This document shows positions 9,898-18,411 of a DNA stretch of 64,000 bases, in pieces. Under the pieces are notes generated by a model. It made no database searches and was not told where the DNA came from. It saw only the letters and a program-made list of their open reading frames with translations. Each line of letters starts with the position of its first letter. Position 1 is the first letter of the stretch. The position numbers and the translations under genes are program-made. Origin of the DNA: Prolixibacteraceae bacterium (GTDB lineage Bacteria; Bacteroidota; Bacteroidia; Bacteroidales; Prolixibacteraceae); NCBI GenBank assembly GCA_019856515.1, contig CP082230.1:2852001-2916000 (forward strand), in the 5' to 3' direction.

Positions 9898-11211
9898 TTA
9901 CCCCATAATCATTCCTATTACTGTAGCGGACAAACAAGAAGCTAAAGTACCTGCAAGTAGTGCTCTCATTCCATATTCAGAGAGCCATTCGCGCTTAGAT
10001 GGAGCCAAAGCTCCGATGCCACCTATTTGGATACCTATTGATCCTACATTTGCAAAACCACAAAGTAGATAAGTCGACATAATAATAGACTTCTCTTGTG
10101 CGAAAGCTCCAGCAGCTTTCAATTCAGCCAAACTAGCATATCCAATGAACTCATTAATGATCACCTTCTCTCCAAGAAGACGTCCAACAAGAGTAATATC
10201 TTCTTCACACACACCCAGCAACCACATCAAAGGAGACAATAAATAACCTAAGATAAATTGAAGAGAGAAAGTCTCATATTGACCATCAGTGAAGTTATCT
10301 ACCCAGCCATTTAATCCAGTCAAACGACCAATACCTCCTGCAAAAATATAGTTTATGAATGCTATTAGAGCCAAGAAAACCAACAACATGGCTGCGACAT
10401 TCACTGCAAGTTTAACACCCTCAACCGTACCATTAGATATAGCATCTAACGCATTAGAGCCAATCTGTTCCTTTGGAATAGTTACATTCGTATCAGGCTC
10501 CTCTGTTTGAGGCACGATAATCTTAGAGATCACCACTGCACCTGGTGCAGCCATCACAGAAGCGGACAATAAATGCTTTGCAAACATCAAACGTTGGACA
10601 GGATCTGATCCTCCCAAGAAATCGATATAAGCTGCCAGCACACCTCCTGCTAGCGTAGCCATACCACCAACCATCACTAAGAATATCTCTGAACGATTCA
10701 TCTTTGGAAGATATGCCTTAATCATCAATGGGGACTCGGTTTGGCCCAAGAAAATATTTCCTGCGACAGATAAGCTCTCCATACCACTAATTTTCAACCC
10801 CTTGGAAAGGCACCATGCCAACACATAGACAATTTTCTGAATTACCCCCAAATAGAACATCAAACTTGTTAAAGCTGAGAAGAAAATGATTGTAGGAAGC
10901 ACCTGAAAGGTGAAAATAAATCCATACGTTTCGGTATTTAAAAGATCCCCCAAAAGAAATCCACTTCCTGCACGTGTAAAATCTAGAATTTTCACGAATA
11001 CTTTACCAAAAAACGCAAAAAAACCTTGAATTGCTGGTACGTACAACACCCCCACAGCAAAAAATATTTGAATGGCAATACCAATACCGACAAGTTTCCA
11101 ATCCACTCGTTTCCTATTCGTACTAAACAGCCAAGCAATTAAAATAATTGTCACCATTCCAAGTCCTCCTCTAAGTAAGGACTCTAACGAAAAACCTTGA
11201 ACTTGTTGCAT
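9898..11211 (-). CDS. Concentrative nucleoside transporter (NupC/CNT family)
   Basis: Inner-membrane symporter that imports nucleosides driven by a cation gradient. The 437 residues contain about ten hydrophobic segments, starting with GMVTIILIAWLF and a second helix near residue 45. The CNT nucleoside-site motif GQTESP is at about residues 156-161 (GNIFLGQTESPLMIKAYL region), followed by the GGMATLAGGVLAAY helix. The C-terminal CGFANVGSIGIQIGG stretch is also typical. NupC Na+ versus H+ coupling cannot be told from sequence alone. It precedes thyA-folA on the same strand, fitting a pyrimidine salvage theme, but terminators separate it on both sides. Confidence 0.93.
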   Translation of the reverse strand: MQQVQGFSLESLLRGGLGMVTIILIAWLFSTNRKRVDWKLVGIGIAIQIFFAVGVLYVPAIQGFFAFFGKVFVKILDFTRAGSGFLLGDLLNTETYGFIFTFQVLPTIIFFSALTSLMFYLGVIQKIVYVLAWCLSKGLKISGMESLSVAGNIFLGQTESPLMIKAYLPKMNRSEIFLVMVGGMATLAGGVLAAYIDFLGGSDPVQRLMFAKHLLSASVMAAPGAVVISKIIVPQTEEPDTNVTIPKEQIGSNALDAISNGTVEGVKLAVNVAAMLLVFLALIAFINYIFAGGIGRLTGLNGWVDNFTDGQYETFSLQFILGYLLSPLMWLLGVCEEDITLVGRLLGEKVIINEFIGYASLAELKAAGAFAQEKSIIMSTYLLCGFANVGSIGIQIGGIGALAPSKREWLSEYGMRALLAGTLASCLSATVIGMIMG

Positions 11212-11231
11212 CTTTAGATCGTTTTATTAGA

Positions 11232-11271
11232 TAAAAAATCCTTTGGATAGCACCCGTTGTGTATCCAAAGG
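11232..11271 (-). terminator. Terminator after bifunctional nuclease gene
   Basis: On the minus strand, CCTTTGGATA (11262-11271) pairs with TATCCAAAGG (11240-11249) and is followed by ATTTTTTAT. It also lies in the 5' region of the transporter gene (start 11211), so it could act as an attenuator there. Confidence 0.85.
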
Positions 11272-11339
11272 AAAATTTAAAGAGTTAGTTCAGCTAAAAT
11301 ACTCTTTTTATTTAATTCTAAATATTGTTAAAAATCAGT

Positions 11340-11957
11340 CTATTTATCTTTTCTTTTTTTTACTTCATCACTTATTAAGGAAGCTAATTCATAATCTTCC
11401 TCCTCTATCGCCTTCTGCAAATACATCTCAAGGTCTTCAAGATTTGCTGATGCTATACGATCTTTTCTATCATCAACACTCTCCTCTGCGACTTCTGAAG
11501 AGTCCACTACACTTTCGGAAGGGGATATAACCTCCTCTTGCTCTTTAATTTCAAAAGAGATGCTGGCACGATCCATAATATCAGAATCAATATATATTGG
11601 AGCAGTAAAACGTAATGCCAATGCAATAGCATCCGAAGTTCTCGACTCCACCTCTTCTATCTTATTATCTCTCTTATAAATAAGCTTTGAGAAATAGATG
11701 CCGTCATCTAATTTGTAAATTTGAACCTCTTCTAAATTAACCCCAAAACTCATCAAACTTTGGTGAAACAGATCGTGTGTTAAAGGACGGGGGGGACTCA
11801 TTTGCTCCAAATGAATAACAATAGCCTGTGCTTCTATCGCCCCAATAATGATTGGCAATCGACGACTTCCATCCACCTCTGTCATCAACAAAGCATAAGC
11901 TCCAGTTTGCGTCTGACTCGTGGTTAAACCCAGTATCCTCAGTTTAATTTTTTGCAT
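11340..11957 (-). CDS. Bifunctional nuclease family protein (DUF151) with UvrB/UvrC motif
   Basis: Start chosen at ATG 11957 (MQKIKLRILGL), where the family's first strand begins. The frame is open to 12026, but those extra 23 residues read as low-complexity leader sequence. The 205-residue product has the DUF151 domain at about residues 1-135 (ALLMTEVDGSRRLPIIIGAIEAQAI, then SRTSDAIALALRF). A charged linker follows, then a C-terminal UvrB/UvrC-like helix pair (about 170-203, with EEEDYELASLISDEVKKRK). Plant and archaeal relatives have RNase/DNase activity; the Bacteroidota members are uncharacterised. It is divergent from rplU and followed by its own terminator. Confidence 0.9.
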   Translation of the reverse strand: MQKIKLRILGLTTSQTQTGAYALLMTEVDGSRRLPIIIGAIEAQAIVIHLEQMSPPRPLTHDLFHQSLMSFGVNLEEVQIYKLDDGIYFSKLIYKRDNKIEEVESRTSDAIALALRFTAPIYIDSDIMDRASISFEIKEQEEVISPSESVVDSSEVAEESVDDRKDRIASANLEDLEMYLQKAIEEEDYELASLISDEVKKRKDK

Positions 11958-12147
11958 AGTATCTAGATATTCGATAGATAAAGATATATTCGTGTTGAAG
12001 TTACAACTTAATCCCACAGGAAACAAAATAGATATTTCGATCTTTTCCTAATTTGGCTTCACACATATCGAACCAAATGCTTCATCTTCAATTATTAAGC
12101 GCTTTACGTTTTCTCCCCTTAAATTTACACATTTTTTATTCTAATAC

Positions 12148-12178
12148 TTTGGGAATCATACAAAAATTCCTACTTTTG
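12148..12178 (+). promoter_or_regulatory. Bacteroidota-type promoter of rplU-rpmA
   Basis: TTTG at 12148-12151, a 19-bp spacer, then TACTTTTG at 12171-12178: an exact match to the primary sigma consensus TTTG-N19-21-TAnnTTTG. Transcription would start near 12184, leaving a leader of about 88 nt before the rplU ATG. Confidence 0.85.
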
Positions 12179-12185
12179 CCGATCG

Positions 12186-12249
12186 AATAACTCTAGGTTG
12201 GTTTGTTATAAGTGCTCACTCATTTTGATGAGACACCTTCCAGAGTATT
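12186..12249 (+). promoter_or_regulatory. Structured leader of rplU, candidate L21 autoregulatory element
   Basis: AATAACTCT (12186-12194) pairs with AGAGTATT (12242-12249) with one bulge. It encloses GTG/CAC plus CTCAT-TTTG-ATGAG (12212-12236). The structure starts at the predicted transcription start and lies just before a ribosomal protein gene. No T-run follows, so it is not a terminator. Confidence 0.5.
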
Positions 12250-12271
12250 TAATTACAATTAACAAAAAGCT

Positions 12272-12583
12272 ATGTACGCTATTGTAGAGATTGCTGGACA
12301 GCAATTCAAGGTTGAAAAAGACCAAAAAGTGTTCGTACACCGCTTAGGTGTTGAAGAAGGTGCTGATGTTGAATTTGACAAAGTACTTTTGATCGACAAT
12401 GATGGCGATGTAAAAGTTGGTGCTCCTTCTGTAGAAGGTGCTAAAATTACTGCGAAAGTAGTAAGTCACCTTAAAGGAGACAAAGTGATCGTATTCAAAA
12501 AGAAACGCCGTAAGGGTTACAAGAAGAAGAACGGTCACCGTCAGTATTTAACTCAGATTGTAATTTCTGATATTGTAGCTTAA
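12272..12583 (+). CDS. rplU: 50S ribosomal protein L21
   Basis: Large-subunit protein binding 23S rRNA. The 103 residues start [14 protein letters not shown], the family's N-terminal signature (YAIVExGGKQYKV), and end with the basic [16 protein letters not shown] loop and a final strand [10 protein letters not shown]. Length is normal. rpmA follows 19 bp later, the near-universal L21-L27 pair. The upstream region has a consensus promoter and a hairpin leader. Confidence 0.98.
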   Translation: MYAIVEIAGQQFKVEKDQKVFVHRLGVEEGADVEFDKVLLIDNDGDVKVGAPSVEGAKITAKVVSHLKGDKVIVFKKKRRKGYKKKNGHRQYLTQIVISDIVA

Positions 12584-12602
12584 TTTTTAAAAACATTAGA
12601 TC

Positions 12603-12866
12603 ATGGCACACAAAAAAGGTGTAGGTAGTTCTAAGAACGGCCGCGAGTCAGAAAGTAAACGTCTAGGTGTAAAAATCTTCGGTGGTCAAGCTTGTAAAGC
12701 TGGTAATATCATCGTTCGCCAACGTGGTACTGCTCATAACCCAGGTGAAAACGTAGGTATGGGTAAAGATCATACTCTATTTTCTCTTGTTGAAGGAACA
12801 GTTGTTTTCCGTAAAAAGAGAAATAACAGATCATACGTTTCAGTAGAGCCTCTTACTGCTGAGTAA
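12603..12866 (+). CDS. rpmA: 50S ribosomal protein L27
   Basis: Large-subunit protein near the peptidyl-transferase centre. The 87 residues begin [24 protein letters not shown], the family signature, followed by [25 protein letters not shown]. The N-terminal tail lacks the extra cleaved extension seen in Firmicutes. A strong terminator lies 25 bp after the stop, so rplU-rpmA form a two-gene unit separate from serS. Confidence 0.98.
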   Translation: MAHKKGVGSSKNGRESESKRLGVKIFGGQACKAGNIIVRQRGTAHNPGENVGMGKDHTLFSLVEGTVVFRKKRNNRSYVSVEPLTAE

Positions 12867-12891
12867 TTAATATCTCAGTAGATAGAATATG

Positions 12892-12937
12892 AATCTCCCG
12901 TTTTGTTACGCTTGTAATAATCCGGGAGATTTTTTTA
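12892..12937 (+). terminator. Terminator of rplU-rpmA
   Basis: AATCTCCCG (12892-12900) pairs with CGGGAGATT (12923-12931) and is followed by a T-run. The 22-nt loop contains a minor TTACGCTTGTAA stem. Confidence 0.92.
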
Positions 12938-12966
12938 TTATTTTTGTAGACATAGCTCATAAGAGT

Positions 12967-13007
12967 GCCGTGAAAACACGGCTACCATATATATAGGGAG
13001 AGTTCCC
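12967..13007 (+). promoter_or_regulatory. Two-hairpin leader upstream of serS
   Basis: GCCGTG-AAAA-CACGGC (12967-12982) is a perfect 6-bp stem with a tetraloop. It is followed by GGGA-GAGT-TCCC (12996-13007). Neither has a T-run. A TATTTTTG -7-like box is at 12939-12946, without a well-spaced -33 box. The role is unknown. Confidence 0.35.
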
Positions 13008-13057
13008 AAACAAAATATTATAACAACAGATTATACGCTGACATATAACAATCTACT

Positions 13058-14332
13058 ATGTTAAATCTTAAGTTTATCCAAGACAACCCACAACTAGTGG
13101 TTGAGCGTCTGAAAGTGAAAAACTTCGACGCAGAGAAAATCGTAGAGGAAATTCTAGAAATCTACAAACTTCGTAACCAATCCCAACAAGAGGTTGATGG
13201 GTATAAGTCGGAGATGAATCAACTTTCGAAGGAGATTGGAGACCTTTTCAAACAAGGAAAGGTGGAAGAAGCGAACCAAGCAAAACAAAAAACTGCCACC
13301 CTTAAAGAGAAAATCAAGGAAGCAGACACAACATTTGCTACCACTGATGAAAAACTTCAAGCACTACAAGTGCAACTTCCAAATCTTCCACACCCTTCTG
13401 TACCTACAGGTAAAAGTGATGAAGACAACGAAGTGATACGCGAAGTGGGACAGATCCCTAATCTAGGTGACAACGCTGTGCCACATTGGGATCTTGCTTC
13501 TAAATATGATTTGATTGACTTCGAATTAGGTGTTAAGATCACAGGTGCAGGTTTCCCTGTGTACAAAGGAAAAGGAGCACGCCTACAACGTGCATTGGTC
13601 AACTTCTTTTTAGATCAGGCACGCGAAGCTGGATATCTTGAAGTACAACCTCCATATCTAGTAAACGAAGCTTCAGGATTCGGTACAGGACAGTTACCAG
13701 ATAAGGAAGGACAGATGTATCATGCCACTGCAGATAACCTTTACCTTATTCCAACAGCTGAGGTTCCTGTGACCAATATCTATCGTGACGTGATTCTTGA
13801 CGCAAAGAACTTCCCTATCAAAAACACAGCATATAGTGCATGTTTCCGTCGCGAAGCAGGTTCTTATGGTAAGGATGTAAGAGGTTTGAATCGACTTCAC
13901 CAATTTGACAAAGTAGAAGTTGTTCAAATCGCACACCCAAGCAAATCATATGAGATCCTTGATGAGATGGTAGCATATGTTGAATCGTTGGTTGCAAAAC
14001 TAGAGTTACCTTACCGCGTTTTACGTCTATGTGGTGGTGACCTTAGCTTTACCTCTGCACTTACTTTCGACTTCGAAGTATGGAGTGCAGCTCAAGAGCG
14101 TTGGTTAGAAGTATCTTCTGTCTCTAACTTCGAATCATTTCAAGCAAATCGCCTGAAACTACGTTTCAAAGAAGAAGGAAACAAGAAGCCACAAATCGCA
14201 CACACACTTAACGGTAGCGCACTTGCATTACCACGTATTGTTGCCTCTATTCTTGAGAACAACCAAACAGAAAACGGAATTAAAGTACCAGCTGTACTTG
14301 TGCCATATATGGGATGTGAGTTGATAGACTAA
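13058..14332 (+). CDS. serS: Seryl-tRNA synthetase
   Basis: Charges tRNA-Ser (and tRNA-Sec where present) with serine in the cytoplasm. The 424-residue product has the long antiparallel coiled-coil tRNA-binding arm at about residues 30-105 (charged, Lys/Glu/Gln-rich). The class II core follows. Motif 2 is visible as ACFRREAGSYGKDVRG near residue 261, with TAEVPVT for serine binding just before. Motif 3 is the NGSALALPRIVASILE stretch near residue 388. Length is normal. It stands alone between the rpmA terminator and a convergent terminator. Confidence 0.98.
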   Translation: MLNLKFIQDNPQLVVERLKVKNFDAEKIVEEILEIYKLRNQSQQEVDGYKSEMNQLSKEIGDLFKQGKVEEANQAKQKTATLKEKIKEADTTFATTDEKLQALQVQLPNLPHPSVPTGKSDEDNEVIREVGQIPNLGDNAVPHWDLASKYDLIDFELGVKITGAGFPVYKGKGARLQRALVNFFLDQAREAGYLEVQPPYLVNEASGFGTGQLPDKEGQMYHATADNLYLIPTAEVPVTNIYRDVILDAKNFPIKNTAYSACFRREAGSYGKDVRGLNRLHQFDKVEVVQIAHPSKSYEILDEMVAYVESLVAKLELPYRVLRLCGGDLSFTSALTFDFEVWSAAQERWLEVSSVSNFESFQANRLKLRFKEEGNKKPQIAHTLNGSALALPRIVASILENNQTENGIKVPAVLVPYMGCELID

Positions 14333-14343
14333 GATACAATCAT

Positions 14344-14380
14344 CAAAAAATAAAAATAGGCTGCTCCAATTGGGCAGCCT
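14344..14380. terminator. Bidirectional terminator between serS and a membrane protein gene
   Basis: AGGCTGC and GCAGCCT arms (14358-14380) flank a CC-AATT-GG core. On the minus strand the hairpin is followed by ATTTTTATTTTTT, serving the gene at 14426-14797. The plus-strand side has only a short AT tail for serS. Confidence 0.8.
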
Positions 14381-14425
14381 ATAACAATTTATATCACATT
14401 TAATCTTACTCTACTCGCTTTCCTT

Positions 14426-14797
14426 TTAAATGATCTCTCGATACTTAAAATGTAGATAAACAGTGTAAGCAAATACCTCTAAATAGAATATACCACCTAT
14501 AGAAAGTATCGCATTTTCCTCATGAACAAGTAAAAACACCAAAGGACAAATGATCGTATAAGGAACCAATATTCCCAAAATTGAATATAATATTTTCACA
14601 TCCGCTTTTCCCTTTGCATAAATAGCAATATTCATAGATACTAGAAACATAAAAAAATATGTACTATAACTATAAGCCAAAATATTTTGTGAATTATAAT
14701 GACCGAATACCAACATTATAGAGCCAAACAAAATCATTGAGAGCTCCATCAACAGTGTAGGATTCTTCAACCTATACACGAAATGTTCTAAGTTCAT
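14426..14797 (-). CDS. Small four-helix membrane protein, unknown function
   Basis: I recognise no family. The 123-residue product has about four hydrophobic segments (about 14-33, 38-60, 68-92 and 97-118). A short basic N-terminus (VYRLKNP) and a charged loop between helices 2 and 3 (AKGKADVK) separate them. It lies 66 bp downstream of the frameshifted glycine-zipper lipoprotein on the same strand and ends at a clear terminator, so the two may be one transcript. A small multi-helix partner after a bacteriocin-like gene is what an immunity protein would look like, but that is inference from size and position only. Confidence 0.6.
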   Translation of the reverse strand: MNLEHFVYRLKNPTLLMELSMILFGSIMLVFGHYNSQNILAYSYSTYFFMFLVSMNIAIYAKGKADVKILYSILGILVPYTIICPLVFLLVHEENAILSIGGIFYLEVFAYTVYLHFKYREII

Positions 14798-14863
14798 ATT
14801 TAACTATTTTTAATTATAATGACTAAATAGTCATTGAATGACCTAACAAAAAAGTCTATTACA

Positions 14864-15585
14864 TTAGCAAAAAGTTGCTGCACCAACCAATGTTCCAGAA
14901 AATCCGCCCCAAAAACCTCCGACTGCAAAACCAACAATTCCACCAGCAAGAGTCCCTGCTCCAGGTATCCCAGATCCAATGGCAGCACCTCCTGCAAGAG
15001 ATCCAGTCATACTTGATCCAATGACACCAACAGCACATTGAGCCCACTCACCCCACGCATCTCCTTTACTGTCCGTAAAATCATCTTGAACAGATAAAGA
15101 ATCATAATGAGATCTTTGCCACTCTACAATAGCATTCATCAGTTCAACATGATTAACCAACAGCACCTTCTCTTCAAAAGGCAAATCTCCATTAATAACT
15201 TCATCTTTTACAAACTGCAAATAATTTTGGTATTCAAGAGCAGTCCAAAACCGCTTAGTATCTGAAATATCATCTAGATATTGTAAGCTGCTCTTACTAA
15301 GTGAAAAAATTCCTTCCCCATCCAATAGGTCTGGAGAAGATTTGGTTTTAACACTCTGTGCTTGAGGAAAAGACTCATATACAATTTGATTCACTTTCGC
15401 AGCATCTAAATTATCACCTGCTGTAATCTTATATTTATACACTTCCTCTAAAACATGAACAAACTTATCTCTAGAAGACCGATCTATCTCAATCTCTACC
15501 TTTTCTTCTATAGAGACTTCTGTTAGTTCTTCATTATCACAGCCAATATTAGCAAATAAAATAAAATAAAGTAAAACTTTTTCAT
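14864..15585 (-). pseudogene. Frameshifted lipoprotein with Cys-bounded glycine-zipper C-terminus
   Basis: The main frame (14864 to about 15560) has no ATG at its 5' end, only GTG at 15442. An ATG at 15585 reads ATG-AAAAA-G in the wrong frame and stops after 20 codons. One extra A in that run (15578-15582 on the plus strand) gives MKKVLLYFILFANIGC: a complete lipoprotein signal peptide with Cys at the lipobox, 240 residues in all. The last 57 residues run from a Cys (codon at 15035-15037) to a terminal Cys and are rich in GxxxG/GG (GSLAGGAAIGSGIPGAG). This is like class II bacteriocin or membrane-inserting segments. It may be a real frameshift, phase variation, slippage or a sequencing error. 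Confidence 0.6.
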
Positions 15586-15759
15586 AATTAAAATTTAAGA
15601 TTGTAATTCAAATATAAACATTTATTCACATAAATAAAACATATTACAACTAAAACAAGCGGACAACTATCATTTTGTCACATAAATAGACACATACTTT
15701 CAATTAAACAATCCAATTTTACTCGAATTACACAATCCAACAATTTAACACTCTTAAAT

Positions 15760-15791
15760 AAAAAAACAGTCATCTTCTCAGAAAATGACTG
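15760..15791 (-). terminator. Terminator of NadR-like ATPase gene
   Basis: On the minus strand CAGTCATTTTCT pairs with AGAAGATGACTG (one G-T wobble) and is followed by seven T, 33 bp after the stop. Confidence 0.85.
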
Positions 15792-15824
15792 CTGACTGCT
15801 CTTACGTAGATATATATAAAATAT

Positions 15825-16364
15825 CTATATCTCCAAGTAATCCAAGATATAATCGACTCGATTATCCACCGACATCTGAGGTATTTCTACCACATGATAT
15901 CCTGACTCTTCATATGATCGAATAAGATGGTTGTGAAGACATATCGCTTCAGAGAACGGCTCTTTTCTTGCATTATCAGTTTCATAAATCTCCTTCCAGG
16001 GTGGTAAGATAAAAACAGTTTTATGATAATGATAAGCGTCAATATTATCTCTTATATCCTGCATATCTTCACAGCCAGTAAGATAGAGGTAACCTAGAAT
16101 ATCAGGAAGACCTCTGTCAAAAAAGGTAGGGTGATCACATGACTTATTGTAGAATATTTTCATCCGCTCCATACAAGCAAAAGAAAAACGATCCATATCA
16201 ACCCATGGAACTAAATCACCCCCTATTTGCAACTGCTCTTCAATAATGGATCTTGAGGCCTCTGGAAAACATAAAAAGCCTTTCTTAGCCAACTCATATA
16301 ATAGTGTCGATTTTCCTGTTCCAGGACCACCGGTAATAACAAACTTATTAATGCAACTCTTCAT
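15825..16364 (-). CDS. P-loop ATPase, AAA_28/NadR-like
   Basis: The 179-residue protein starts with MKSCINKFVITGGPGTGKSTLLYEL, a strand plus Walker A. It continues with FPEASRSIIEE and FFDRGLPDILGYLYL, where DRGLPD fits a kinase-like Walker B/lid substrate site. This layout is that of the AAA_28 family, small P-loop proteins related to NadR ribosylnicotinamide kinase and thymidylate kinases. The substrate is unknown. It is a lone gene: a terminator follows and a divergent GH29 gene begins 320 bp away. Confidence 0.8.
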   Translation of the reverse strand: MKSCINKFVITGGPGTGKSTLLYELAKKGFLCFPEASRSIIEEQLQIGGDLVPWVDMDRFSFACMERMKIFYNKSCDHPTFFDRGLPDILGYLYLTGCEDMQDIRDNIDAYHYHKTVFILPPWKEIYETDNARKEPFSEAICLHNHLIRSYEESGYHVVEIPQMSVDNRVDYILDYLEI

Positions 16365-16684
16365 TACGCGTCGGTTTTAAAAAGTGCAAAACAATAAATT
16401 ATTTACCAATAGATCAACCTTTAAAACCCATTTTATTACGAAAATATGTTCGAAAACAATATACCACACCGCCACTGGAGCTATAACCTTATTTTTATCA
16501 TTAAATATGTGTTTATATCTCCTTCTTATTGCCCCCAAAATCAACATCATTTTACGACCAAAGAGCTTTATCCATAATAAAGTCCCATATGATATGAGCA
16601 TTACAAAATGAGATAATTGAGTTACTACATCTATAAGAATCAGGCTACATTTCCATCAGAATTAGTAACTAAATAAACTATCTT
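16365..16684. other. Intergenic region between divergent ATPase and GH29 genes
   Basis: About 320 bp. Overlapping open frames exist on both strands (for example 16377-16601 minus, 74 codons, directly upstream of the ATPase). Neither has a recognisable family or a convincing start, and the composition is the same AT-rich pattern as other gaps. I see no promoter matching the consensus on either strand. Confidence 0.5.
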
Positions 16685-17875
16685 ATGAATTTATCACCAA
16701 AAGCTCTAATACTTATCCTATCAGTACTACTTCTTAACAGCTGTACTAAACCCAAAAGCCAAGTTCCTTATTGGCTTAATGATTACCAAGAAAGCTATCA
16801 ACAGAGCCCTGTCGAAGCCAACAAGCAATGGTTTAAAGATGCAAAATTCGGGATGTTCATCCACCTAAATCTCGCAAGTCTATGTGAAAATGGTAGAGAT
16901 GACTACTTTATATGGAAAAAAGGGAACGCATCTGATCAGTTATTAAAATACGTTGGAATAGATAGGACAACTTATGAATCTAGCAACAATAAAGACAGCT
17001 TGTTATTTCAGAAATACTCTCTTAAGAATTTTGATGCAGATAAGATTTGCCAACTGGCGAAAAAGGCAAAGATGAAATACATTACCTTTACAACACATCA
17101 TCTTGGAGGTTGTTATAACTTCAACACCTCTCTTTCTGACCGCAATAGTTTAAATGCACCATGTAAAAAAGATCTTGTTCAAGAACTTTCTATAGCATGT
17201 AAAAAACACGGCATTGCTCTTTTCATGTATGTTCCTCCTCATATCTCACATACAAATAAGGAAGAGTACGAACACAACAAAAAATATCTAACAGAGCTTC
17301 TAACACAATATGGAGACATCGCTGGTATATGGTTTGACGGAATTGGAGGTTACTACAGAGATCCAAGTAAATACACCCACCTACATGAACTACACCAACT
17401 GGTTAAAGATCTGCAGCCACATGCCCTTGTTTCATTCAAAGAAGGAGCAGTTGGGGATGAAGATTTCATATCTCCTGAACACTTTATGCTTCCTTTCAAT
17501 TACTCATGGGACAACCCTGGGATCACCAAAAGATTTAATATTAGACAGAAAAGATGGAATGGAAAACAGTCTAAATTATGGGATAAATTCAATGCTACCA
17601 AACTACGTGAAATCAATACTGTAATGTTAGAATGTGCAGGACGAGACGATACACATGCAGGAGGTGGATGGATCAATGATGATAGTGCAATACACTACAC
17701 TGCTACGCAAGTCTATGGTTGGTTAAACTACTCAAGAGCCACTGGTTCCAATATGCTTATGAATATAGGAATCTGCAAAGATGGTTCAATCCACCCAGAT
17801 GACACAAAGGCATTAGCACAAGTAGGTGAAATTATCGAAGCCAAAGGGTGGCCTGAAGTTCATAATGAACTATAA
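16685..17875 (+). CDS. GH29 alpha-L-fucosidase-like lipoprotein
   Basis: Predicted to release fucose from glycans at the cell surface or in the periplasm. The 396-residue product has a lipoprotein signal peptide with LLLNSC and lipidated C20. The GH29 barrel is visible as WFKDAKFGMFIHLNLAS (about 49-65), KYITFTTHHLGG (about 131-142) and GIWFDGIGG with likely nucleophile D218. YSWDNPG and LMNIGICKDGSIH follow. The family's THHDGF motif here reads THHLGG, and substrate specificity cannot be assigned. It lacks the C-terminal carbohydrate-binding domain of longer members. A decayed GH2 fragment follows, suggesting the remains of a glycan-use locus. Confidence 0.85.
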   Translation: MNLSPKALILILSVLLLNSCTKPKSQVPYWLNDYQESYQQSPVEANKQWFKDAKFGMFIHLNLASLCENGRDDYFIWKKGNASDQLLKYVGIDRTTYESSNNKDSLLFQKYSLKNFDADKICQLAKKAKMKYITFTTHHLGGCYNFNTSLSDRNSLNAPCKKDLVQELSIACKKHGIALFMYVPPHISHTNKEEYEHNKKYLTELLTQYGDIAGIWFDGIGGYYRDPSKYTHLHELHQLVKDLQPHALVSFKEGAVGDEDFISPEHFMLPFNYSWDNPGITKRFNIRQKRWNGKQSKLWDKFNATKLREINTVMLECAGRDDTHAGGGWINDDSAIHYTATQVYGWLNYSRATGSNMLMNIGICKDGSIHPDDTKALAQVGEIIEAKGWPEVHNEL

Positions 17876-17929
17876 ATCTCAAAAAGATTAAAAACCCGCA
17901 GTTCCTCCTTATGGAACACACATATGCAA

Positions 17930-17969
17930 TATTATCTTCTTGATTTTAGCCTAAATCAAGAAGATAATA
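17930..17969. terminator. 17-bp perfect hairpin after GH29 gene
   Basis: TATTATCTTCTTGATTT (17930-17946) and its exact complement (17953-17969) flank a 6-nt loop, 54 bp past the GH29 stop. There is no T-run after it on either strand, so this is a terminator-like or RNA-stabilising hairpin. A smaller GTTCC/GGAAC hairpin precedes it at 17901-17915. Confidence 0.5.
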
Positions 17970-18107
17970 CATACAGATCCTTCTATGTTGAAGGAAAAAT
18001 AACCTATAAAACAGATAAAATGATTAACCGAAAACAATCAATCTTAGTAAAATAACTTATCCTATTCGAGATTAATATATCTTTAATATCATGTAAAGAA
18101 GAGCCTA

Positions 18108-18398
18108 TTGAGAGAGTCGAACCCTTGGTTTGAACACCAACGCAAAAGCTGGGGATGGAGAGCTTCTCTATCTTCTTGGACATGGAATATTGAAAAGACA
18201 ACCCCAATGACCGTTGAGATCTTTTCAGGATGTGAAAAGGTGGAGCTACTCTTAAATGGGAAGTCATTAGGTAAGAAAAATACCAATGACTCAACAAAAC
18301 TCAGAGCTTATTGGACCGTTCCATATGAAAAAGGAGAAATAACCATAGAAGCTCGAGCAATAGATATTACAACCAATCCGAGCAACATCGCAAACTAA
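18108..18398 (+). pseudogene. Remnant of GH2 beta-galactosidase-like C-terminal domain
   Basis: No ATG start: the frame opens at TTG. The residues WTWNIEKTTPMTVEIFSGCEKV then ELLLNGKSLGKK and WTVPYEKGEITIEARA match the DUF4982-type Ig domain of GH2 beta-galactosidases (pattern WNW...VxVxxNCDxVELFLNGKSLG...VPYxPGxL). Only about 95 residues remain of a protein normally over 700 long, and the catalytic barrel is absent from the window. It lies between two 17-bp hairpins, downstream of the GH29 gene and in the same orientation. This is consistent with decay of a glycan-degrading operon. Confidence 0.75.
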
Positions 18399-18411
18399 CA
18401 TATATTTCAAT

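Noticed and set aside
13154..13360. Minus frames inside serS
   Set aside because: Shadows of the serS coding sequence.
16377..16611. Overlapping open frames on both strands upstream of the ATPase gene
   Set aside because: No family, no convincing start or promoter. The opposite-strand frames cover the same AT-rich bases, so at most one could be real and neither is supported.
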